Positions 57,767 through 64,000 of a stretch of 64,000 nucleotides of DNA are shown in pieces. Under the pieces are notes generated by a model. It was not told the DNA's origin and searched no databases. It was given only the letters and a program-made list of their open reading frames with translations. The position numbers were made by a program, and so were the translations under genes. Every line of letters begins with the position of its first letter. Within the stretch, counting starts at the first letter, position 1. Origin of the DNA: a virus; the IMG/VR virus record IMGVR_UViG_3300049719_000183, positions 1 through 64,000 of that record, one strand, 5' to 3'.

Positions 57767-57955
57767 ATGCCCAAGTCACAGCCACAGTGGTATACTCTCC
57801 GCAGGACCACGACCAAAAAGGTGTTCGGCGTGCCGCCCACCGAGGTGCGTGACGCTGAGATTGAACTGGGCACAGCCCTTCAGAGCCTGATAAATCAGGC
57901 CGACAAGCTGTGTGAGTTGAGCCTCACGGCATCGAACAAGCTCCTGCTTACCTGA
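57767..57955 (+). CDS. Unrecognised small protein (62 aa)
   Basis: MPKSQPQWYTLRRTTTKKVF, EIELGTALQSLINQADKLCE. Good ribosome binding site (AGGAGA). No family. Confidence 0.58.
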   Translation: MPKSQPQWYTLRRTTTKKVFGVPPTEVRDAEIELGTALQSLINQADKLCELSLTASNKLLLT

Positions 57956-58461
57956 TGGGCTTCCTCGCACACATCTACGTCTACATGGACGCCTACCACG
58001 AGGCTGAGGCTGATCCTGCCGCATTCGGCAAGAGCCTCGTTGACGCCATACGCCGTGTCTCAGGTCTTGGTGGACCTGTCAGCTTGTGCGTGGGCTGCCA
58101 CGGCAATGGGGCCACAGTGATCGGTATCAAACACGCAGACGACGAGACAGTGCTCGTCCACAAGGGCAACTGTGTGGTGGATGTGCTGAGCCGGGACTTC
58201 GAGGCGTTCGTCAAGCGCTCTCCCGAGGTGGCTCAGGAGTTCCTGAAATCGGCTGAGTGGTCCGTCAAGGAGGCTCGCAGGCGCGTCTGGTGCGCTCAGC
58301 AGGAGGCCGCAGGCCTGAAGCCCAAGCCACCGAAGCCGCCCCGCCACTACCACAAGTGGTACCCCATTACGCACCAGCTCGTGGAACGCACCTGCAAAGA
58401 ATGTGGGTCCACCAGGAGGTGGAATGGAAAGAAGTGGGTGGTCAAACCCAAGAAGCCATGA
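57955..58461 (+). CDS. Unrecognised protein with zinc-ribbon end (168 aa)
   Basis: Start overlaps the previous TGA. Alpha/beta N-terminal part (MGFLAHIYVYMDAYHEAEAD; SLCVGCHGNGATVIGIKHAD), a helical middle, then HYHKWYPITHQLVERTCKEC followed by GSTRRWNGKKW, half a zinc ribbon. Confidence 0.6.
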   Translation: MGFLAHIYVYMDAYHEAEADPAAFGKSLVDAIRRVSGLGGPVSLCVGCHGNGATVIGIKHADDETVLVHKGNCVVDVLSRDFEAFVKRSPEVAQEFLKSAEWSVKEARRRVWCAQQEAAGLKPKPPKPPRHYHKWYPITHQLVERTCKECGSTRRWNGKKWVVKPKKP

Positions 58462-58814
58462 GGCACGACGAGAAGCGCTATCTGTCAGCGCACAAGCACG
58501 TTCAGCTCATCACGGGCAACACGCTGGTCACCTTCCCCGTACTGTACGAGGAGGAGTACGACTACGCAGGGAGCGACGAGATGCACCACGCCCACCAGAT
58601 CGTGCTGGCCATGAACGTGAAGCCAGCCCGTATTGAAGGCGAGATGACCGAGGAGGCCAAAGCCGAGGCGTGGGACGACATTGCATTCCCGAAGTGGGTG
58701 CCAATGACGGAGGCCATCGAGCACCATCTGTTCGCCTTCACACTCGATGAGCGGGTGAACTACCAGGGTCCCAAGATATTTGCCAACTATGACTCCACGT
58801 TGCCCGTTGACTGA
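58458..58814 (+). CDS. Unrecognised protein (118 aa)
   Basis: MRHDEKRYLSAHKHVQLITG, FPVLYEEEYDYAGSDEMHHA, MTEAIEHHLFAFTLDERVN. ATGA overlap. No family. Confidence 0.57.
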   Translation: MRHDEKRYLSAHKHVQLITGNTLVTFPVLYEEEYDYAGSDEMHHAHQIVLAMNVKPARIEGEMTEEAKAEAWDDIAFPKWVPMTEAIEHHLFAFTLDERVNYQGPKIFANYDSTLPVD

Positions 58815-58815
58815 C

Positions 58816-59079
58816 ATGACTGTCACTGATTTTCATAACAGGGAGCACGCCCACGCCATCCGTCGTTCCCTTCGGGACGCCAGCCTGTGGATTCACCAGA
58901 TAAAGGGCAACACACTGTCGCGGAAGACGCCCCTGGAGGTGATGGTGAACGACAAGGCGCTGGCTGCCATTGCCTCCCTTGAACAGGCTCTCCACCTCAT
59001 CGACACGCCTCCCGTTACGCCTGAGGGCGTGGTCTTCCTGAAGAAGGTGGTCGAGAGCGCGAGAAGCGCTGTTGACTGA
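58816..59079 (+). CDS. Unrecognised helical protein (87 aa)
   Basis: MTVTDFHNREHAHAIRRSLR, LEVMVNDKALAAIASLEQAL, VVFLKKVVESARSAVD. Last gene of the accessory cluster before the late-type block. Confidence 0.57.
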   Translation: MTVTDFHNREHAHAIRRSLRDASLWIHQIKGNTLSRKTPLEVMVNDKALAAIASLEQALHLIDTPPVTPEGVVFLKKVVESARSAVD

Positions 59080-59093
59080 TCTGTAGTTAACGG

Positions 59094-61217
59094 GTGAGCG
59101 ACACCTATAAGACTTTCGTCCGTTCGGCCAGTAACTGGTCAGAGTTTTCCAGTGCCAAGAAGCATGTGCAAGATACGGGCCTGACGTATGATGAGGCCAA
59201 ACGTGCCTGTGCCGCCTACAACGCCAACCTGACTCCCTCCGAGAAGGGTACAAAGATGGAGTTCACGGCTGAGAGCGCCACCCGCAAGGCAATTGACCAG
59301 GTGCCACTCCACGAGTTTTTCGGCAAGGACTCCTCTGGCGGCGAGCCCGACGACTACGGGGTTGCTGCGGGAGAGCGCAGGAAGCTGCCCTATGGAAGCC
59401 AGGGAGGCAACATGCTCCTGACGAAGAAGAGCTACGAGCGTGTGAAGCGAGAGCGGGCCGAGGAGGGCCAGGACACGCCTGCATGGGAAACCCTGGCGGT
59501 GTACAAGACTGAATCAGCCAAGCCTCGCCGCCTCCGCATAGAAGAGATGATGTCTGCTGGAGAGGTGACCCGCTTGGCCAACGAGCAAGCTGAAAAAGCC
59601 GCCCGTAGGAAGCAGTCGCCTCGGGTGTTTTTCGATGCTGCTGACATCGAGAAGAATTTTGGCAAGATACCAAACATCGGCAGCTACCGTCCCACGGGTT
59701 GGGAGCTGGTGGAACATCACATGGTGGACAAGAGCGGCATGGGAGCCGAGGATGAGCCTGCCCTCACTGTTAAAGGCTACAAGGCGTGGCTATCAAAGTA
59801 CTTGGAAACCCCAGAGACGTGCGGATGGGCGATCATCGAGGAGGGCCAATTCCAGGTGGTCGTGGGTCGGTTCGTCAAGCAGGTGCAGAGAAACGCGGGT
59901 CCGTCACCGACCCGGGAGAGCATCGACAGGATGTTCGAGGACAGTCAACTGGGCATTCCCGGGTTTGACTGGACGTACGGCGACATCGGTCCATCGGATC
60001 CGGACGCTGGCAAACCCGCCAATGGTGGCAATTTCGACACCATCGAGTACACGTTGCCCGAGTACTGGGCCAGCTATCTGATCAATGGCGATGCCTCAGG
60101 CCTGGAGGACGGCGAGCAGGAGGAGATTGACGCCTGGCTGGCGAAGGAGGGCAATCCCAACATCGTGGATTGCAGCGAGGAGGGCTACTTCTCCCGCTAC
60201 TGTGACGCCCCGGGCCAGCTTGCAGGGAACATGCTCACGTACACGGCGCTTGTGCCGAAGGACAAGAATTACCCGGGAGAAACTGAGGAATCCCCGCCTG
60301 GCGCGTTGGAATCCACCGATCGCGCCCCGGGTGATCACGGCTATGTGGCCTTCTACAAGGGCAAGAAGATGGACGTGTACGCTACTTCCTCCTATGCTGC
60401 ACAGAAGAAGGCGGCAGCGGCCTTCGGGGCGAAGAAGAGCTACGAGGTGAACGTAGTGCTCGCAGAGAAGCCTGATGGATCACAGGTGACGCACGTACCC
60501 GAGGGCACTGAGCCTGATTGGCACGAGCCAGAGAGGACAGGAAAGCCACCGGCTTCAATGCGTCTGGCAACTGCGGCAGCCATGCTGCAGGGCATGCCAG
60601 ACGGTCCTGAGAGGCATCGCAGAAAGTCTGCCGATATTCGTGGCCGAGCCGATGACGTGGCCAATGCTCGTGACAAGGAGGCGGCCAGGCCGATGAACAA
60701 GCTCAAGAGATTCTTGGGCTTCGGGGAGTCCATTCAGGAGGCAGGCATCGCCTCAGGCATGAAGGCAGGCCCCGAGCCCCGGGGTGAGGAGCAGGAGGAA
60801 GAGGGCACTGCCAGGGAGCAGGGCTACGAAGGCGACGGCACGCCGCAGGACGGCGCTGATGGCAGCCGGGCGCACACGGACAAGGGAATTGAGGACATGC
60901 AGTTTCAGCCCTCTGACCCGAAGCTGCTTGAACCTGAGCCGGGACAGCACAGCTACCGTGCGGGGTGGGACAACGAGATCGCCTACTATCTGTCTCATCC
61001 ACAGATGGACAAGCTTGAGGAACTGAAGGCCACGCCTGAGCAGATGAAGGCGTTCGTGAGGGTGGTACGGCGCTGGCACAAGGTGAGCCTCCCGAATACG
61101 CTGATGGGAGATCCCAGCTGTCTCATGGTGCAGGTGTGGGGCGAGCCGAGCGGCGACAACATGGAGGGCTATTCCATGTGGCTCGGCATTGAGAAGGACG
61201 GCTACACCCACTCATGA
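59094..61217 (+). CDS. Multi-domain protein, possible head polyprotein (707 aa)
   Basis: GTG start, TAGTTAA-CGG before it. It joins several domains that usually occur as separate small phage proteins: TGLTYDEAKRACAAYNANLT (~29-48), a segment with WELVEHHMVDKSG, YWASYLINGDASGLEDGEQE (~323), DHGYVAFYKGKKMDVYATSS (~417), and a C-terminal domain (ATPEQMKAFVRVVRRWHKVS ... IEKDGYTHS) shared with 62927-63220. TRESIDRMFE lies at ~278, between domains. Such an organisation would fit a polyprotein cut by a prohead protease, but cleavage is unproven. Confidence 0.65.
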   Translation: MSDTYKTFVRSASNWSEFSSAKKHVQDTGLTYDEAKRACAAYNANLTPSEKGTKMEFTAESATRKAIDQVPLHEFFGKDSSGGEPDDYGVAAGERRKLPYGSQGGNMLLTKKSYERVKRERAEEGQDTPAWETLAVYKTESAKPRRLRIEEMMSAGEVTRLANEQAEKAARRKQSPRVFFDAADIEKNFGKIPNIGSYRPTGWELVEHHMVDKSGMGAEDEPALTVKGYKAWLSKYLETPETCGWAIIEEGQFQVVVGRFVKQVQRNAGPSPTRESIDRMFEDSQLGIPGFDWTYGDIGPSDPDAGKPANGGNFDTIEYTLPEYWASYLINGDASGLEDGEQEEIDAWLAKEGNPNIVDCSEEGYFSRYCDAPGQLAGNMLTYTALVPKDKNYPGETEESPPGALESTDRAPGDHGYVAFYKGKKMDVYATSSYAAQKKAAAAFGAKKSYEVNVVLAEKPDGSQVTHVPEGTEPDWHEPERTGKPPASMRLATAAAMLQGMPDGPERHRRKSADIRGRADDVANARDKEAARPMNKLKRFLGFGESIQEAGIASGMKAGPEPRGEEQEEEGTAREQGYEGDGTPQDGADGSRAHTDKGIEDMQFQPSDPKLLEPEPGQHSYRAGWDNEIAYYLSHPQMDKLEELKATPEQMKAFVRVVRRWHKVSLPNTLMGDPSCLMVQVWGEPSGDNMEGYSMWLGIEKDGYTHS

Positions 61218-61459
61218 ACACCACGGTAAGAAAGCTCCTTGGTGAAGAGGCTGCCGTATGGACTGACAGCGAAATCCTGGACTGGATTGAGGCCAACTGT
61301 GACGTGAATGTGTATACGGGCACGGGCGCTAACACACGGAAGCTCAATTACAGCGGGCCGCTGCGCAATCGTGTCTCTATTGAGATGAACAGACAGCGGC
61401 ACACGGAGGCAGGCACGGATCCAGCCCCGAGTGTTCATCATGTAGGAGCACATCCATGA
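61214..61459 (+). CDS. Unrecognised small protein (81 aa)
   Basis: ATGA overlap. MNTTVRKLLGEEAAVWTDSE then ILDWIEANCDVNVYTGTG. The first ~40 residues look folded; the end is disordered. No TRxxIDRLFE motif. Confidence 0.57.
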   Translation: MNTTVRKLLGEEAAVWTDSEILDWIEANCDVNVYTGTGANTRKLNYSGPLRNRVSIEMNRQRHTEAGTDPAPSVHHVGAHP

Positions 61460-62223
61460 ACGAAGCCTACGCACGTCAGAATCCCGAGGAGTACCGCCGC
61501 AAGGAGAACGAGTGGAAGCCAGCCACTCGCAGGAGGAGCGGGGAGGCCATGCCACGCACTGCCCATGATTGTCTGCCGGGTGAGCCGTGCGACAATGGTG
61601 TGCTCAGGCCCGGCCGCCTGAAGAAGGGCTGGTCCACGCAGGACGAGGTGGACGCCGAGATACTGGCCAAGGCCGAGCAGCGTGCACGCGAGGTGGGGGT
61701 TGAGCAGTACGCCCGATCCAAGGAGGCCTCCATGGACTCGCCCGATGTGCTGCCAGAGTCAGCCACGCGCAGGCGCATAGACCGGATATTTGAGATTGCG
61801 GAGGAGCCCGATAATCTGAAGGCCGAACTGCGTGCTAATCAGGCTGAAATCTCTGACCAAGCGACGGGCATAGCGGAGAATCCCTCAGGTTTGGGTCAGT
61901 ACTACTTGGACGGTGGGCGCGAAGTAAATACGGAGGAGGCTCAAGATGCCTTGCTTGCTGGTGAACAAGTGGAAGTACCCAATGCAGGTGCTGGAAGCTT
62001 TCGCTCTTTCTTTAAGTCCGTAGGCTGTGACAAGGTGGAGGTGTGGGACTGGACAAGCAGTGCGGGTGATTGGGTTTTTGGTGTACGAGATGGTCCTGAG
62101 GGAATGTGGTACCCTGCTTTCCAATCAAACCGGTACCCTGGTCATGGTATGAGCTATTCAATTGACCGAGGACACGGCTTCCCTTCTTGGGAGGACTTGA
62201 TGGAATATATGGGTCAGCAATGA
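61456..62223 (+). CDS. Protein with internal TRRRIDRIFE motif (255 aa)
   Basis: N-terminal ~100 charged helical residues, then ATRRRIDRIFEIAEEPDNL (~101-119) in the middle, and a C-terminal folded domain (AGAGSFRSFFKSVGCDKVEV; GHGFPSWEDLMEYMGQQ). The motif sits at a domain border. Confidence 0.6.
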   Translation: MNEAYARQNPEEYRRKENEWKPATRRRSGEAMPRTAHDCLPGEPCDNGVLRPGRLKKGWSTQDEVDAEILAKAEQRAREVGVEQYARSKEASMDSPDVLPESATRRRIDRIFEIAEEPDNLKAELRANQAEISDQATGIAENPSGLGQYYLDGGREVNTEEAQDALLAGEQVEVPNAGAGSFRSFFKSVGCDKVEVWDWTSSAGDWVFGVRDGPEGMWYPAFQSNRYPGHGMSYSIDRGHGFPSWEDLMEYMGQQ

Positions 62224-62294
62224 GTACCCGTGCCCGCATAGACAGGTTGTTTGAGCGGGGTGCCCCGTACAAGACGGCTAAGACGTCCAGGTGA
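62220..62294 (+). CDS. 24-aa peptide made almost only of the TRxxIDRLFE motif
   Basis: ATG overlaps the preceding stop. MSTRARIDRLFERGAPYKTA and four more residues. It looks like a leader that lost its cargo, or a free peptide. Confidence 0.45.
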   Translation: MSTRARIDRLFERGAPYKTAKTSR

Positions 62295-62342
62295 TGGGTT
62301 TCACCGTACGCAGCGACTCCTTCCACGACCTCTCCATCACCC

Positions 62343-62912
62343 ATGAACACCACTGAAGCCTTCCTACGCCAGCATCCCAGCATAGACCTGAAGAAGGCGC
62401 ACCGCTTGCGCGACGAGCCCATCCGTTGCCGCCACTGTGGTGGCGAGGGAGGCAGTCATGAGGCCAATTGCCCGACAGGACCGTCCCCGTCTGACAGAGA
62501 CGTGGAGGTGGGTTCCGAGGACCCACTCCACACACGTCGCGATCGCGGGTGGGTGAAGGACTTGAATCTAGAGCCCAGGGGCTACACGGACGAACCCGAA
62601 ACTTATGCGTGGGAGTCCGAGACGCGCAGGCGCATAGACCGTTTGTTTGAAGCGCCGTGGGTGTCAGGATCGGACCTGAGCCCTGAAGAGCGGGAGCACG
62701 TCAAAAGAGCTTACGTTCACCGCTTCACCGGCCAACACAAGCCGGACTGGGTCAGTCGGCCCCGTCCAAACGGCAAACCCTACCCGTTGCATTTCAAGGA
62801 CGACGATGACTGGCTGAGGAACACGAAATTCGACGTGACAAAGGGTGGGCGTCTCAGCCGTAGGACCAAGCACTCTCAGAGCAACCCCACATTCCCGAAC
62901 GGGATAGAGTGA
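62343..62912 (+). CDS. Protein with zinc knuckle and internal RRRIDRLFE motif (189 aa)
   Basis: RCRHCGGEGGSHEANCPTG (C-x2-C...H...C) near residue 28. TRRRIDRLFEAPWVSGSD at ~94-111 separates it from a basic C-terminal part (AYVHRFTGQHKPDWVSRPRP; LSRRTKHSQSNPTFPNG). Confidence 0.6.
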   Translation: MNTTEAFLRQHPSIDLKKAHRLRDEPIRCRHCGGEGGSHEANCPTGPSPSDRDVEVGSEDPLHTRRDRGWVKDLNLEPRGYTDEPETYAWESETRRRIDRLFEAPWVSGSDLSPEEREHVKRAYVHRFTGQHKPDWVSRPRPNGKPYPLHFKDDDDWLRNTKFDVTKGGRLSRRTKHSQSNPTFPNGIE

Positions 62913-62926
62913 TCCTTAGTTAGTGG

Positions 62927-63220
62927 GTGAACACCCGCCAACGCATTGACCGTCTGTTTGAGATAGCCACCCCACTAGCGCCTGGGGAGCTTTCTCCTGA
63001 GGAGCAGGAGGCTCTCATTGGCAACAACGCCACGCCGGAACAGGTTCAGGCCTATTTGGACCTGAAGGAGCAGTACGCCCAGGTGAGCGTTCCCTATCGC
63101 TATTCAAGTGCGATTGCCACGGCCAAGGGGGCGCCCGCTGTGCTGGCCTGCTGGTGTCACTATAAGGACGGCGGCAAGATTTTCATCGCGATCACCAAGG
63201 ATGGCGAGACCCACTCGTGA
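62927..63220 (+). CDS. Small protein: TRQRIDRLFE leader plus THS domain (97 aa)
   Basis: GTG after TAGTTAG-TGG. MNTRQRIDRLFEIATPLAPG, then a domain starting ATPEQVQAYLDLKEQYAQVS and ending FIAITKDGETHS, homologous to the last ~63 residues of the 707-aa protein at 59094-61217. Confidence 0.7.
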   Translation: MNTRQRIDRLFEIATPLAPGELSPEEQEALIGNNATPEQVQAYLDLKEQYAQVSVPYRYSSAIATAKGAPAVLACWCHYKDGGKIFIAITKDGETHS

Positions 63221-64000
63221 CCACTCGTCAGCACATCGACACCCTGTTTGAAATAGGGCCTCCTGACGAAATGAACGTCAGCAGGGACCAGGCGGTGCGC
63301 GACTGGCAGGCAGCACTGCACAGTGGAAAGTCGAGCAAGGAACTTCAGAAGGATTTCGAGTTGTACGGCAAGAGGCTGGCTGCCAACTATGCCCGGGGGA
63401 AGGGTTCTGATTACAGTTCGGCACGGAAGCTGGCTGCCATGGGCAAGCTGAAGGAGACACTGACTGGCGGTGGTTCCTCTGCGTTGCCACATATCCGCAT
63501 CATCAAGAAGGCTCCAGGGAGGCAGTTTTACAGGGGCGTTGGAACTCTGGAGAACCATACTCTGTGTGGGGCAGAGATGACCGACAGAGATATGCGTCTC
63601 CATGATGCTCGAAAGTCTGCCGCTGCTGGGTGGAAGATTTGTCCTGAGTGCCTTAGGCGGGCGGGCATTACGGAAACTCTCACCGGCTATGGTTCTGGTG
63701 GCAATGTGGGTGGTTCCACCTCTGGCACGGGCGGCATGGAGGCCGATGCGGGCAGTGAGATAGCTCATCAGGAGACGGCGAGGAAGCTGGCGAAGAAAAG
63801 GCGTCGTACCTTCGAGACTGTGTTTGGCGAGCCCAGTGGGCTTTACGGAGAGCCTAAAGAGGGGACGGAGCACATCGTATCTGCTGCCGTACGCAATACA
63901 GAGACGGGAGACATTTACCTGGGCGACGATCACGAATACTGTTACCAAAACGTGGATCGTAACACAGGCAAGAGAGACTACGATCACTACGAAGACGGTT
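63217..64000 (+). CDS. TRQHIDTLFE-leader protein, continues past the right edge
   Basis: GTG overlaps the previous stop (GTGA); open to the window end, 261 codons visible. MTTRQHIDTLFEIGPPDEMN leader, then helical DWQAALHSGKSSKELQKDFE, a segment with LCGAEMTDRDM and ICPECLRRAG (possible split zinc site), a Gly-rich linker, and RRRTFETVFGEPSGLYGEP, itself a variant of the leader. The C-terminal domain is cut off. Confidence 0.65.
   Translation, partial: MTTRQHIDTLFEIGPPDEMNVSRDQAVRDWQAALHSGKSSKELQKDFELYGKRLAANYARGKGSDYSSARKLAAMGKLKETLTGGGSSALPHIRIIKKAPGRQFYRGVGTLENHTLCGAEMTDRDMRLHDARKSAAAGWKICPECLRRAGITETLTGYGSGGNVGGSTSGTGGMEADAGSEIAHQETARKLAKKRRRTFETVFGEPSGLYGEPKEGTEHIVSAAVRNTETGDIYLGDDHEYCYQNVDRNTGKRDYDHYEDG

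Overview
The window is part of the genome of a large tailed, double-stranded DNA phage with a contractile tail. It carries a T4-like portal vertex protein, a gp25-like baseplate wedge protein, a gp6/J-like baseplate protein, fibre proteins, and the recombination set UvsX (RecA family), a gp32-like single-strand binding protein, a probable UvsY-like mediator and two SF2 helicases. Genes are tightly packed, very often with ATGA or GTGA overlaps, on a GC-rich background. Nothing in the window identifies the host. I saw no tRNA, rRNA, integrase or CRISPR array. Both window edges cut through genes.

Layout. 0-5 kb (leftward): the start of a DNA methyltransferase, small proteins, and a DinG/XPD-type helicase split by an intein. 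5-12 kb: mostly unrecognised late-type proteins, an Ig-domain virion protein and a GT9-like glycosyltransferase. 12-17.9 kb: a UvsW-like helicase with a second intein, then a DUF1376-like protein and small genes. 17.9-25.5 kb: tail and portal block (gp6/J-like, portal, PKD-gp25 fusion, HU-like protein, collagen-like fibre). 25.5-31.5 kb: recombination operon (UvsY-like, gp32-like, small membrane protein, UvsX) and a sigma-like protein. 31.5-37.6 kb: DksA-like protein, membrane-anchored coiled coil, PKD protein, giant repetitive fibre, second GT9-like enzyme. 37.6-59.1 kb: about 50 small accessory genes in one direction, among them an HD hydrolase, an HTH protein with a sigma region 4-like helix pair, a minimal ATP-dependent ligase, an HNH nuclease, a DUF3307-like membrane protein and a second methyltransferase. 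59.1-64 kb: multi-domain proteins that share a TRxxIDRLFE motif.

The most striking system is the intein pair. Both helicases are interrupted at exactly the same place, between E and C of the DECH (Walker B) motif. Each intein has Hint splicing ends in the helicase frame, while an EDxHD (Vsr-like) homing endonuclease is encoded inside it in the +1 frame. The last ~45 codons of the nuclease use the same bases as the C-terminal splicing block. Both frames stay open for 265-300 codons in both copies.

Three further signals point to a phage-specific expression and assembly programme: (1) an 8-bp element TGTTTACA/TGTAAACA placed before many accessory and early-type genes; (2) TAGTTA(G/A) three bases before the start codon of mostly structural genes; (3) short linear protein motifs shared by otherwise unrelated proteins, TRxxIDRLFE in the right-end proteins and RRFNF at the C-termini of small accessory proteins. 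The 48.8-49.2 kb stretch is a mosaic of segments copied from 37.1-37.8 kb and 51.1 kb. Several small genes have apparent one-base frame breaks, which may be sequence errors.
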